A stretch of DNA of 64,000 bases from Bidens hawaiensis (taxonomy: Eukaryota; Streptophyta; Magnoliopsida; Asterales; Asteraceae). The notes beneath the pieces are model-generated. The model was given only the letters and a program-made list of their open reading frames with translations. It was not told the DNA's origin and made no database searches. A program made the translations under genes and the position numbers. The stretch lies in NCBI GenBank assembly GCA_021521415.1, contig JAIQDT010001644.1, positions 248,001 to 312,000 on the forward strand. Direction: 5' to 3'. Numbering within the stretch: position 1 is the stretch's first letter; every line of letters starts with the position of its first letter. Positions 35,181-46,351 of the stretch are shown piece after piece.

Positions 35181-35239
35181 AAACGGTGATTTGATCATTA
35201 TTCACTCTCAAACTAAACCCTACTGTCAATATCCACAAC

Positions 35240-36975
35240 ATGTCTTCCCAACGAAAGATTGTTTCTTCTTCTACCGCAGCCTCAGATTCCTCAGCGAGGC
35301 CGCCTATGCCTCCCCCTCCTGCTGGTGGTATCCCGAAGAAACCTGACAACGTTCCGAAGAAACCTGCTACTCCTGTATTCTCAGGTTCGAGGCCGTGTCC
35401 CCCGGATCCCGTTATGGTGTCCAACAATGACCTTCTGTCTCTGTACAGACGGTTACAGGAACAGATAGATCGCCAAAACAAGACCAACCAGATGCTCGTG
35501 AGGGAACTGGAAGATTTCATGAAAGCCAAGAAGCCGGCGGAAGAATTCACACCAATAATCCCGAAATCTCTAGATTTCACTCGTCCGGGATCTTCAGGAT
35601 TGGTGCATCCAGAGCCGAGCACTGCGTACAACTCTGGACCCCCATCTTTCTAGCATTTGGGATCTGCGGGATTGCACTTATCTGGATCTCAAGGATCCCC
35701 GTATGCGTCATTTGCTGGGCCTTTTCAACATGCAGGATCCTCAGGATTGTCACAGCCGGGAGGACCGTCCGAATTGTTCCAACAATCTGGATCCTTAGGA
35801 TTGTTCCAACAGTACGGATCCTCAACATTGTTCCATCAAGTTGGTCCTTATCAGCAGGCGGTATCTTCAGGATTAGCTCAAGCTCAGCAGCCCTCAGGAT
35901 CCTCTGATGTGCACCAGGGAAACTTTATCCTGATGCAGGCTAATGCTCCAACTGCTCCGTTTACCAACCCTGGAAATACTATGTTTGGGAATACAAGCTA
36001 CAACGCCTAGACCGCTCCTCAGAATATTAATTAAGGTAACTCTTTCAATACGATTCCATTTAGTGCTAATCAAGGATTTTTGCAAGATGCAGGCATAAGT
36101 TCAAGTTTAGCCCGGGAATTACAAAAACTTAAGGACATGATATCGAATGTTCCCGGCATAATCCGTCCCATAGCTGAAGTCCCCACTGATGTCACAGGAT
36201 ATCCATGTTTGTGCCATCAATTAGCGACGTACAGATCCCAAAACGGTTTCAAACCCCAAATATGAAACTATATGATGGCTCAACGGATCCTGAGGAACAC
36301 GTCGCACAATATAGAGAACGTATGGAGATCAATCCAATCCATATGGAAATCAAGGAAGCATGTCTTTGCAAAGGGTTTGGGTCTACCTTGAACAGAGCAG
36401 CCATGAAATGGCTACTGAGTATTCCTCCTAACACTATCAATTCTTTTTCTCATTTAGTTAACATGTTTAATAACCAGTTTTCTTGCAGTAGAACTTTTGA
36501 GAAAATGACAGGTGATCTTTATAGGGTTACCCAGAATCCTGGGGAATCCTTGAGAGATTTTATTACCAGGTTCAGTAAGGAGTCGATGGAAATTCCGAAT
36601 CTAAACCCGGCTTCAGCAGTGGAAGCTCTCAAGTTAGGGTTAGAAAAGGGCTCCTCTTTCTATGATGATCTCGTTATGACTCCGTGCAGGTCATTAGACG
36701 AAGCAAGAAGCAGAGCTCTGAAGTTTATCAGGCTAGAAGACGACAACAAAAACTTTAAGGTCGATATCCCGAAGTCTGATCAGACGAACACGAAAGCCGA
36801 ATCCACGGAAAAATCATATCGATCAGAGCCTTACAATAAGCCTGATAACCCGAGGATCAATGCAGTTGATGATGAAGATAATGAAGAATATCCTATGGTC
36901 TCTGAATATTGTTTTTCTGTTGATATTGGTGGATTAATGTGTGCCATGCAGGATTTAGGTGAAAAAGCCAGGTAG
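35240..36975 (+). pseudogene. Gypsy-2 gag, broken
   Basis: The first ATG (35240) opens MSSQRKIVSSSTAASDSS, a Ser/Pro-rich start, then a coiled-coil-like stretch (LLSLYRRLQEQIDRQNKTNQ). A TAG at 35651-35653 is followed in the same frame by a Gly/Ser/Gln-rich repeat of the kind GSSxLFQQ (35657-36010). A further stop follows, and a frameshift near 36200 moves to the capsid-like domain (36205-36975: KLYDGSTDPEEHVAQYRERM, GESLRDFITRFSKES, LKLGLEKGSSFYDDL). The last part is the retrotransposon gag domain typical of Tat elements. It is not translatable as one protein. Confidence 0.9.
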
Positions 36976-37881
36976 CCAAAGAAGATGGAAAAACAAGGAG
37001 CTTACAAAGACAAATCAAAGTGTTGTGCCTTCCACGAAGACTTTGGGCACTTGACTGATGATTGCATTGCACTCAGAAGAGAGATTAGCAATCTCCTCAG
37101 CAAAGGCCACTTGAAAGAGCTACTTGGCCGGAAGAAGGGAAAGGAATAAAATCCTGAAAATATTCCTGAAAAGGCGACTTCTCCACCACCAGACGCAAAA
37201 ACAATCATGTTCATATCCGGAGGATCTGACATCTGTGGAACCTCTTATTCCGCTGCAAAGAGAAATGCTGACCAAAGAAAGTTAAAAGTGGCTGACAGGC
37301 CAACAAAGACATTTTTTCTCACCCAAGAGAGAATTATATCCTTCGATGAAAGCGATAGAGTCGATGTTCAGGATCCTCATCATGATAGTTTGGTAATAAC
37401 TTTATATGTGGCTAACCATTATGTTTGCTAGATCCTCATAGATGGCGGAAGCTCTGTCAGCATTATTCAATTAGACGTGCTGAAGTAGATGAATATTCCT
37501 GAGGATGAGATCATCCCCAGTTCCTCAGTATTGGTTGGATTCAGTGGAGAAACTAAGAACACTATTGGCGAGATTAAGCTTCCAATATATGTCGAAGGGG
37601 TAAATAAAATGCAAAAATTTTGTGTTATTGACTGTTTATCTTGTTGCAATATTATATTAGGCAGGCCCTGGATCCACGATATGAAAGCAGTACCATCCAC
37701 TTATCACCTATGCCTGAAACTCCCAAGTCCGTGGGGAGTTATCAAAATTATCAGTGACCAACAAGACGCGAAGAATTGCTACACCTCTTCCATGAAGGGT
37801 ACTGCTAAACCACAGCAGGCGTGGCAATTACAGAAGTTATCACGAGACGTAATGGAGGACTGGGAAAAAGAAATTAAATAA
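36976..37881 (+). pseudogene. Gypsy-2 zinc knuckle and protease, broken
   Basis: In the same frame as the gag domain, after a TAG at 36973-36975, CAFHEDFGHLTDDC (near 37026-37067) is the modified knuckle with His in place of the second Cys, common in this lineage. Protease follows: after a TAG at 37429-37431, ILIDGGSSVSII carries the active-site Asp in the DGG form usual for Tat, then VLVGFSGETKNTIGEIKLP and ILGRPWIHDMKAVPS. A further stop (37486-37488) splits the protease. The frame ends at 37881 before RT. Confidence 0.88.
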
Positions 37882-37914
37882 GTACATCTTTATCCCGAGG
37901 ATCCTAAAGTCAAA

Positions 37915-39030
37915 GTGCTGATAGGAACGAGTATTCCTGAGGATATTGAATCAAATCTGCTTGATTTCCTCAAGACAAGGCTGTCACCATTTGCATGGAA
38001 ACATGAAGATATGACAGGTATTTCCAAAAATATTATTACACATAAACTTGAAATTGATAATTCTTTCAGGCCAATCCATCAAAAAAGAAGAAAGTTTGAA
38101 CCTGAAAGAAATATAATTATTCAAGAAGAAGTAGAAAGACTCTTGAAGGCAAAAATGATCAAGGAAGTTCAGTATCCCCGATGGTTACCAAATGTGGTGG
38201 TTGTACAGAAAAAGAATGGAAAATGGAGAGTTTGTGTAGATTTCATAGACTTGAATAAGGCTTGTCCTAAAGATCCATTCCCTCAACCACACATTGATTC
38301 GATGGTAGACGTTACAGCCGGCCACGAGATGCTGACATTTATGGACGCATCCTCAGGATTTCAGCAAATCTAGATGGAGTCCTCAGATCAAGAAGATACG
38401 GCCTTCATGTCTCCCACAGGTAGTTATTGTTATATTGCTATGCCCTTTGGACTTAGAAATGCAGGTGCGACCTATCAGGGGTTAGTTAACATGATGTTCA
38501 AAGAGCAACTGGGGGACACGATGGAGGACTATATTGATGATATGGTGGTGAAGTCCAAGAAAGCTGAGGATCACCTCCAAGATCTCAGGACCGCATTTTT
38601 TATCCTTGACAAATACAACATGAAGCTGAATCCTTCAAAGTGCCATTTCGGAGTGAAGTCTGGCAAATTCTTGGGTTACATGGTCACCAAAAGGGGGATA
38701 GAGGCAAGTCCGGAGCAGATACAAGCTATCCTGAATCTGAAATCCCCAGCGTCAGTCAAGGATGTTCAAAGGCTAACCGGCTGGATAACGGCACTCAATA
38801 GATTCATATCCAAATCCTCAGAAAAGTGTAAAGAATTTTATGATATCCTGAGGAAGAACAAAAGGTTCGAGTGGACCAGTAAGCATGAGGAAGCTTTAGC
38901 ATCCTTAAAAGCTTATCTTTCTTCCGCTCTTCTACTGGTTAAACCCGAGGAAGGTGAATCCCTATCTCTATATCTAGCGGTATCAAATAATGCTATAAGT
39001 GTAATTTTGGCTAAGGATCTCGAAGGTTAA
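37915..39030 (+). pseudogene. Gypsy-2 reverse transcriptase, one internal stop
   Basis: One frame with TAG at 38371-38373. The N-terminal part has YPRWLPNVVVVQKKNGKWRV and CVDFIDLNKACPKDPFPQPH, and the first catalytic Asp in FMDASSGFQQI. After the stop come AMPFGLRNAGATYQ, the catalytic YIDDMVVKS (near 38548-38575), LNPSKCHFGVKSGKFLGYMV and LTGWITALNRFISKS, which leads into RNase H. All RT motifs are readable and the single stop is the only lesion within the domain. It ends at a TAA at 39028-39030 inside RNase H (KDLEG*QHPIYYVSKSLL). Confidence 0.92.
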
Positions 39031-39790
39031 CAACATCCCATATATTATGTAAGTAAAAGTCTTTTGGATGTTGAAACCATGTATTCTTATCTTGAAAAAT
39101 TAATTTTAGCACTTATTATGGCATCTACTAAACTTAGACACTATTTTGAAATTCACTCTATATGTGTTAAAATTAATTATCCTATTAAGTCTGTTTTGAG
39201 AAACCAGAAATGTTAGGTAGAATGGAAAAATGGGCTGTGAAGCTAAGTGCATATGATATAACACATGAACCTAGGACTGCCATCAAATCCCATGCATTAG
39301 CAGACTTTGTGGCAGATTTCACTAGTGAACTTAAAGAAAAGGCAGACTTGGAAGTCCAACAACTTGAAGAAACCAAAGATAAGTGGACTCTATACACTGG
39401 TGGTGCTTCAAATGTTAGAGGAACAGGTCTCGGGATTCTGCTGAAATAGCCACAGGGGGACATTATACCTCAATCCATATCCTGCGGATTTCAAGCCACA
39501 AATAATGAAGCAGAATATGAAGCTTTGATAGCAGGATTACAACTATCAATCGACATGAAAATCAGGTTTATTAATGTTGATTCATTACAATTAGCTAATC
39601 ATTTTAATGGTTCATACACTGTTAGAGGAGAAAAACTAATGAAATATCTAGAGCTAGTGAAAAAAACTAGCAAAGTGTTTCGAAATGTTTGATATTTAAC
39701 AGGTACCTAGAGAAGAGAATGTTGAAGCAGACGCCCTAGCATATTTAGCTTCATCCTTCAGAATACCGGAAGGTGTAAAGATTCCTATAA
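39031..39790 (+). pseudogene. Gypsy-2 RNase H and linker, broken
   Basis: It continues with QHPIYYVSKSLLDVETMYS and LEKLILALIMASTKLRHYF, then a second RNase H-like segment: WTLYTGGASNVRGTGLGI (about 39380-39445), a stop at 39447-39449, and NEAEYEALIAGLQLS at about 39500-39550. Tat elements are known to carry an additional archaeal-type RNase H after the retroviral one; the second segment matches that wording. Its first catalytic Asp is replaced, since DGASN reads GGASN. Several frames are used. Confidence 0.82.
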
Positions 39791-41115
39791 TACATATCCT
39801 ACGCCCAGCAATAGGAAGCAAGGTGTCAATGAAATATCAGAAGATAATGAAGATTTGGGAGTCAAGAATCCTCAGGATAAAGAAGATTCTTGGATTATCC
39901 CGATCAGGAGATATATTCAGGATGGAGTTATCCCAAAGGATGAAAACCCAAAATCTTTTCGCACAAAGGTAATCCCATATACTATAATGAATGACATATT
40001 ATACAAAAAATCTCTTGCAGGACCATGTCTTAGTTGCTTGGAGAAGGCAGAAACACAAGAAGTTCTTCAGGATATCCATGAAAGAGTTGTGGGAATCACA
40101 CTGGGGGCAGAGCACTATTCTCCAAAATCCTGAGGACAGGATATTTCTGGCCAATGATGAAGAGGGATGCTATGAATTATTCTCAGAAATGTGATGCATG
40201 CTAGAGACATAACAACATTTTGCACCAGGCAGTAGAACCATTATATTCTATTATATCCCCTAGGCCTTTCATGAAGTGGGGAATGGATATCATGGGGAAA
40301 TTACCAAGAGCCCCAGGAGGTAAAGTCTTCATGTTAGCTATGACGGATTATTTCTCGAAGTGGATCGAAGCGGAAGCCTTTATTCAAGTCAGAGAAAAAG
40401 AAGTTATCTCATTCATCAAACGCAATATCCTGACATGATTTGTGATTCCGACAGAGATAGTGTGTGTTCGCAATTCATAGGCAAGAGAACAACTAACATC
40501 TATGCCAATTGGGGAATCAAGATGATCACGTCAACACCTGTCCACCCTCAGGCTAATGGAAAGGCTGAATCAAGCAAGAAAATCATTATCAATAACCTGA
40601 AGAAAAAGTTGGGGTCTAAGAAAGGAAAGTGGGCCGAGGAACTACCCTTTGTTCTTTGGGCAGATAGAACCACTTTGAAGAATGCTACTGGTCAGACTCC
40701 TTTCTCATTAGTATTTGGAGCTGAAGTAGTTATCCCTACAAGGATGGTTATCCCGACAGCCAGAATCAGTCATCAAAATCCCGAAGATAATACTCGAAGT
40801 CTACTTGAAGATCTAGATGCGGTATAAGAACTTCGGGATTTGGCAAAGATCATAATGGCATCCTATCAACAGAAGATATCAAAGTCTTACAACAAGAATA
40901 TCAGAGTTCGAAGATTTCAAGAAGGAGATTTTGTTCTCCGAAAAGTTAGTCAGAATACTACAAATCCTGCAGATGGAAAGCTCGCACCAAAATGGGAAGG
41001 TCCTTACTTGACCGAGTCAGAAGCAGGAAAGGGGGCATACAGATTGTCTACTTTGGATGGTGACTTATTATCAATGGCTTGGAACGCTATCCACCTCAAA
41101 AAATATTTTTTGTAA
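39791..41115 (+). pseudogene. Gypsy-2 integrase, broken
   Basis: Linker and zinc-finger text lies at 39855-40200 (PWIIPIRRYIQDG, then degraded HHCC wording). The core begins at 40220 (KWGMDIMGKLPRAPGGKVFM, first Asp). A frameshift at about 40430 moves to the next frame with ICDSDRDSVCSQFIGKR (second Asp) and HPQANGKAESSKK (Glu), so the DDE triad is readable across frames. A TAA at 40825-40827 comes before the C-terminal part (RRFQEGDFVLRKVSQNT, KLAPKWEGPYLTE), which ends at 41115. It has no chromodomain, as expected for Tat. Confidence 0.9.
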
Positions 41116-42322
41116 GACTTCTATCCCAAGGACAATTTAACAGTAAAGTTAAAAAACTAAGGTATGTATTCAAATTTCTATTTTTATTCATTTTCAATAT
41201 TATTATTCTTCAAACACGGTGCTGTCTTAAGCATCGGAGGGGTGTTAGCTAGGCTAACACCCACCCCTCACTTAGAGTTGACTGTTTTGTAGATATGAGG
41301 TGATATGAAGGCCTTGTCGCCAGTTTATAAAGCCTTGTCGCCAGCTTATTCCTAAGGTATAAAGGGTTTTCACCTCTTCCAAGGTTTAAGGGAATTTCAT
41401 CTCTTCTTAAGATCGCCTGTAGTGCATGTTTATTCAGCCTTAGTTCGAGAGACGGGGCCAGCACATGAAATATAGTGACTTGTTACCTCGTTATCCTCGG
41501 CTATTGGTTTGAATCTCGAGGTTTATGGGGTTTTCGCCTCTTCTTAAAGTTGCCTGTAGCGCATGTTTATTCGGCCTTAGTTCGAGAGGCGGGGCCAGCA
41601 CATGAAATATAGTGACTTGTTACCTCGTTATCCTCGGCTATTGGTTTGAATCTCAAGTTTACGGTAGACGTACCATAATCTAAGGTTTAGGAGATTTTCA
41701 TCTCTTCTAAATGGCCTCGTCGCCAGTTCATTCCTAAGGTTTAAGAGATTTTCATCTCTTCTAAAAAGCCTTGTCTCAAGTTCGTTTCTAATGGTATAAG
41801 AGATTTTTCATCTCTTCTAAAGGGCCTTGTCGCCAGTTTATTTAGGCCATGTCGCTAGAATTTCTAAAAATATTATCAGGATAATGCTGATATTACAATT
41901 CCATCGCTATATCCCCGGGATTAGAGGAGCATCCTAAACAATGATATTATTGCAAGAATAAGATGGTATAGACATTATCCAGGTTAATTGATATACGGTT
42001 CTGGTATGATTTACTATTTGTGAATATTCTATATTTCGTATTACTTATCTTATTTACAAGATGAAGTTTATGACTTGGTATTGGTTTATTGACTAAATCT
42101 TAAGCTATTACTAAGAAAATTTTCATTTTTAACAAACTTAAAATTTTTTTTCTCTAAAAACGGAAACAGGGATTTTGAAGGACTGATCTATTCTCGTAAT
42201 AATGTCAACTTTAGTCTGTGCTTAAACATAAAATTTTGGTGCTACATGGAAAACAGTTTATCATTTGAAAATTTAACATCTGAAATTGGTAAGAAAAACA
42301 GCTGTCAAATTTTGGGGACAAT
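41116..42322 (+). other. Gypsy-2 3' untranslated region, repeat-rich, ending in a polypurine tract
   Basis: 1.2 kb with no supported ORF. Recurrent GCCTTGTCGCCAGTTTAT-type phrases lie at about 41312, 41331, 41705 and 41823. Purine-rich TTTTGGGGACAAT next to the 3' LTR (about 42310-42322) is the likely plus-strand primer site. Confidence 0.75.
41415..41653 (+). repeat. Direct repeat, period about 137 bp, in the gypsy-2 3' region
   Basis: GCCTGTAGTGCATGTTTATT at 41415 recurs as GCCTGTAGCGCATGTTTATT at 41552. Both continue nearly identically through GGGGCCAGCACATGAAATAT to GGCTATTGGTTTGAATCTC, about 100 bp per copy. Confidence 0.9.
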
Positions 42323-43327
42323 TGTTAAGGCCAAATTTTATAGTCGGATATATGCTCAGGATCCCGAATATGCTCAAGATTCCGAATATGTTCAGGATTC
42401 TCGAATAAATTTAGTATTAATGCTATTAAATAGATATTTCTCTCTTTGTGTTGATTTATAATTGCAGATATTAGTTGTTGACTTACTCCATGCGAAATAC
42501 ACAGTTGGTGGTTACATAAAACGTGTGGAATGAGTTATAATCGCTAGGATTAAGGGCCAAGTAATGGTTAATGGTCAAATATTGACTATTATGTTGAAAT
42601 CTCGCACTTATAATTAATATTAGCATGTGGGAGAACTCTATTATTGTCAGGAATCATTTCTATGTATAAGGATCCCGGATTTACTAACAGGTTTTCAATA
42701 TTCGGTATCCCCAATAATTGCTAACTGTTGTATTATCCTCGAATATTTGAAGTTATTTCGCAGATGGGATTATGTTTGACAAGTGACTCCTTAAAGAATC
42801 AGTCAAAGACGTGAGGAGTAACGGCTAAGAGACATAACTTCGCATTTAAAGTCATTAAACCACGCGATTAAAGCATTAAACACAAGGGCGGATTTCCCGG
42901 GATAACAGTTGTAATATTTATTATATATATGAGCTGATAATATCATTAGGACACACACATTCACTTACCTAGCTACTAGCATACTCTGTAACACTTAGCA
43001 TCCGATCACTAATCAGCTCCACCACTTGTAATCACATTTTTTAGTTATTAATAATATCCATGATGATAGTTTTCACCGTCCAGGGGGTTTTTTGTGCCGG
43101 AGATTACCATAATTATATACGAATACGACCAAAAATTACGTTCTTAATCTTTGACCGAAGCAATTCGACCAAAGATTACGTTGCTAATTCTTGACCGACG
43201 TAAGATTATTGTGATCAAGGGTTTTTCCCTCGTAATCATATCATTGTGTTCGATCTTATAATCAACAAGCACTCCACCTCACACGCTAATTTGATCAAAA
43301 GTTGCTTTGCCAATTTTTGACTAAACA
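42323..43327 (+). repeat. Gypsy-2 3' LTR (1005 bp)
   Basis: It starts TGTTAAGGCCAAATTTTATA and ends TTTTTGACTAAACA. It shows the uninterrupted sequence CTCCACCACTTGTAATCAC at the position where SIRE-1 sits in the 5' copy, confirming that insertion. It has many small differences from the 5' LTR, including a GAATATTTGAAGTTATTTCG stretch absent there. Confidence 0.92.
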
Positions 43328-43671
43328 TGTGTTGTTGACAAACCTTTATATTTTATACGCATATGCAAGTTATTGTTTGAACTAGTTGCAAGATTTGGTG
43401 AAGACTTTGTGAGAAAGTTAAGTTAGAAGAAATTATTAAGAATATTAAAAGACTAGTTTAATTTAAATTATTTGTTGGCTTTATTTTTAAATTATGTACT
43501 TTGATTACTTGGACTTGTTTGAATATTTAAATCAAATAAATATATATTGTTATTTTAGTTATCGCATGATAGTACCTTGAGAGCTGTGAACAATCAGCTA
43601 ACGCCCTGACATTTCCGCCTTTGGTTGGGGTGTAGCACCTACGAGGTTTGGGATCCCTGCAGAGATAAGAT
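43328..43671 (+). other. Right part of insertion B, non-coding
   Basis: AT-rich DNA, then a GC-richer end (GAGAGCTGTGAACAATCAGC ... CCTGCAGAGATAAGATGTTACA) with the look of an LTR 3' end. No ORF is supported. Confidence 0.45.
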
Positions 43672-43798
43672 GTTACAGTGGGTCCTAAATCTTTGGAAAG
43701 AGAATGACCGATTTTTGTGCTAGTTGGGGAATCAAGATAATAACTTCAAGTCCAACCAATCCTCAAGCTAACGAATAAAACGAATCCAACAACAAGAC
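43672..43798 (+). pseudogene. Tat-lineage backbone fragment 3: integrase core remnant
   Basis: It encodes MTDFCASWGIKIITSSPTNP followed by QANE and a stop. This corresponds to the segment around the catalytic Glu of Tat integrase (TSTPVHPQANGKAES in gypsy-2). It fits as the continuation of the fragment that ends at 19058, with about 25 bp missing. It stops at CAACAACAAGAC, where the gypsy-3 LTR begins. Confidence 0.75.
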
Positions 43799-44408
43799 TG
43801 TTAGAGCACGGAAATTTGACACTGAGGATACGTTATCCTGGCATATGTTCTTGGAACAGTTATACTTAGTCAGATCCTGTCAGGATCAAGGATCCTCAGT
43901 ACTTATTATTTACTAACGGTTGTTCTCTTTGTATATCAATATATTGATAGGTATGACGGCTGGAGGCGTGGTCTAACCCATATTTCGCCCTCTAAGTGGT
44001 CTAGCACGTGGTCAGAGAGGTGTAGCCGCCATAATGGAGTAGTGCCATGAAAATAGGACATTTTTGTTAGTTGTTTTTTTGGGTATATATTGAGTTTATG
44101 ATCAATTAGGGTTACACACAACAAATTACATGCTCATAATCAACCTCAGAGCTAACTATAGCAGAAAACACACACATAGATATTCTTGTATTCATTGATC
44201 ATAACCCCCAATCCTGTAACCTTGTTCTTGATTAATAAATTGGTGATAGACAATTTTCATCACCCGAGGTTTTTTGCTGGCGATCCTCTAAAGATCAAGG
44301 GATTTTCCTCATACAAATCTCTGTGTTCATCGATATACAATCACAAACACCAAGTCCCACATTCACGAATTTGGTTACATTATCCTTAGTTGATTTTTGA
44401 CCAAAACA
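43799..44408 (+). repeat. Gypsy-3 5' LTR (610 bp)
   Basis: It starts TGTTAGAGCACGGAAATTTG and ends TTTTTGACCAAAACA. It shares much of its text with the inverted LTR at 47669-48311, including ATCCTCAGTACTTATTATTT and the GATTAATAAATTGGTGATAG segment. Confidence 0.88.
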
Positions 44409-44429
44409 ATTCAGCGCCCATCGTGGGGC
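44409..44429 (+). other. Gypsy-3 primer-binding site
   Basis: ATTCAGCGCCCATCGTGGGG follows the LTR directly. It differs from the gypsy-2 PBS mainly by CAGCGCCC in place of TGGCGCCC, probably a mutation. Confidence 0.75.
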
Positions 44430-44481
44430 AATTGGTGCAATAATCCAGAAAATAGCCTATCAATTTTCAATACCACTATCA

Positions 44482-46351
44482 ATGGTCTCTCAACAAACCT
44501 CTACTTCAACCACCATGCCATATTTTCTTTCTCTCATATTAAGAACTTTACCATCGATGCCTCCTCCATTCACAGGAGCACCAAGGGCTGCTGCTGCTGG
44601 AAACAAGACACAACTGCCAGTCTTCCAAATCTCAAAGACAATTGTTGCCACTTCGGTGGTTAACTCTAACAATGATGTTTCTGCTATGTTTTCATAGGTT
44701 AAAGCATATATGAAGAATCAAACTAGGACTAACTAGAAGATCCTTCGTGAGATAGAAGATCTCAAGAGGACTAAGAGGCCAGTAGAGGATCAGATTCCCC
44801 TAATGCCTAGGATGCTGGATTTTACCACTCCAAGATCCTTGACTCAACCTGCTCAAGGATCATCTATCCTCCAATAAGGGTCTATGGGTCAACATATTCA
44901 GGGATCCTCGATTTTCCAGCAAGGATCTTCAATCCTCCTACCAGGGTCCATTGGTCAGCAAGCTTAACGATCCTCGTACCTTCATCAATGATCATCAATC
45001 ATGATCATCTGGGTTGCATCACCAAGGATCCTGCAACTTCCAGCCTCAAGGATCCTTTTTCCAGAATCAATGATCCTCAGGACATCATCATCAAAGGTTA
45101 TCAGAGGTCCATGAAGGAGACATTATCCCCATGCAGACTATTGCCTCTAGTGGACCAACTACCGTAGCGGATGCTTCTTATCTAAGCTACTTTTTCGGGA
45201 TGCCAACGTTCACTCAAAAAAGAGGTAGAACCTATAATCACATATCCTTAGACAATAATCTTGGTTCCATGCAGGATGAAGGTATCAATCAGGTTATGGC
45301 TAAGGAACTGTAGAAGCTTAAGAATATGATATCCAGTGTGCTAGGAGTGGTCCGTCAAATCCCTGAAATACCATAAGGGAGCCACAAGTTATCTAGATTT
45401 GCTCCACCAATATGTGATGCTAAGATCCCAAAGCGCTTTCAAACCCCCAACATGAAAGTGTAAGATGGGACCACTGATCCGGAAGAGCATGTGGCTCAGT
45501 ATAGGGAGAGGATGGAGACCAATCCAATTCCTAAGAGACTAAAGGAAGCTTGTGTATGCAAGGGTTTCGGATCCACACTAACAGGATCTGCAATTAAATG
45601 GCTGCTAAGTCTTCCTCCCTTTTCTGTCTCTTCTTTTTCACATTTAGTTAACTTGTTCAACAGCCAGTTTTCTTGTAGTAGGAAAATTGAAAATTTAACT
45701 AGTGACTTATATAGAGTTTTCCAACTTAGTGATGAATCCTTAAGGGATTTTGTTACAAAGTTTGGTAGGGAAGCCCTAGAGATCCCTAATCTTGATATGG
45801 CTATGGCTGTTGAGGCATTCAAGATGGGTTTACATAAGGGCTCCCCATTTTATGACGATATTGTGATGACCCCATGCAGGACTTTAGATGAAATCAGAAA
45901 CAGGTCACTCAAGTTTATAAGGCTAGAGTATGATAAGAAGATCCAAGCATGGTTAGGAATTCCGGCAAAACAAGGGTCACCTGACAAGAAACAAGGATCC
46001 TCGTTCAAGAACAACAACTCGAGGCCTTATCCAAAATTCAACAATCCAAATGTCCAAGCAGTCGTAGAAGGAGATGGTGACAATGAGGATAATCCAAGTA
46101 TTTCTTAGTATTGCTTCTCTGTTGATACTCATGGTTTAATTTGTGCCATGAAGGATCTTGGAGAGAAAGCAGAGTGGCCTCGGAGAAATGAGGATATAAC
46201 GTCCTCCAAAGACAAATCCAAATGGTGTGCATTCCATGAAGGCTTTGGCCATTTAACTTATGACCGCATTGGTCTAAGAAGAAAGAAGTCAAGGATCTGG
46301 GATCCTGAAGATATCCCGCAGAAAGCAGCCCCGCCCCCGCCTGATGCATAA
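44482..46351 (+). pseudogene. Gypsy-3 gag and zinc-knuckle region, broken
   Basis: Short open pieces begin at 44482 (MVSQQTSTSTTMPYF). A long stretch at about 44840-45130 is full of the GGATCCTC/CAAGGATC phrase, which would encode GSS/QGS-type repeats but is cut by stops. The capsid-like domain is at 45491-46108 (AQYRERMETNPIP, ESLRDFVTKFGREALEIP, LHKGSPFYDDI). At 46148-46351 the knuckle CAFHEGFGHLTYDR has lost its last Cys. Multiple stops and frame changes make it non-functional. It aligns closely with gypsy-2 gag. Confidence 0.87.

Larger units (their letters stand above)
21742..43327 (+). mobile_element. Gypsy-2: full-length Tat-lineage Ty3/gypsy element, interrupted by SIRE-1
   Basis: Two LTRs share the start TGTTAGGGCCCAAATTTTAT / TGTTAAGGCCAAATTTTATA and the end ACCGAAACA / ACTAAACA. 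SIRE-1 splits the 5' LTR (21742-22440 and 34885-35159); the 3' LTR is 42323-43327. Between them lie PBS, gag, protease, RT, RNase H and integrase in gypsy order, all with stops or frameshifts, then a repeat-rich 3' region. Flanking pentamers TTATT and TGTGT do not match, so no target duplication is visible. Gag and pol wording match the Tat (Retand/Ogre-like) lineage. Confidence 0.9.
19059..43671 (+). mobile_element. Insertion B: LTR-like block split by gypsy-2 (outer ends provisional)
   Basis: Integrase text of the backbone stops at 19058 and resumes after 43671. The block starts TGTAACAACTCG and ends GATGTTACA, a matched TGTAACA/TGTTACA pair typical of chromovirus-like LTR ends. Without gypsy-2 about 3 kb remains (19059-21741 and 43328-43671), including a SINE and a TIR element, with no coding sequence. 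This fits a long solo LTR. The bases next to the ends (CTTAC and GTGGG) do not match, and roughly 25 bp of expected integrase sequence is missing, so either the target was deleted or an end is misplaced. Confidence 0.45.

Noticed and set aside
35110..35631. 173-codon minus-strand ORF at the start of gypsy-2
   Set aside because: Antisense to gag, crosses the PBS and LTR edge, and shows no domain.
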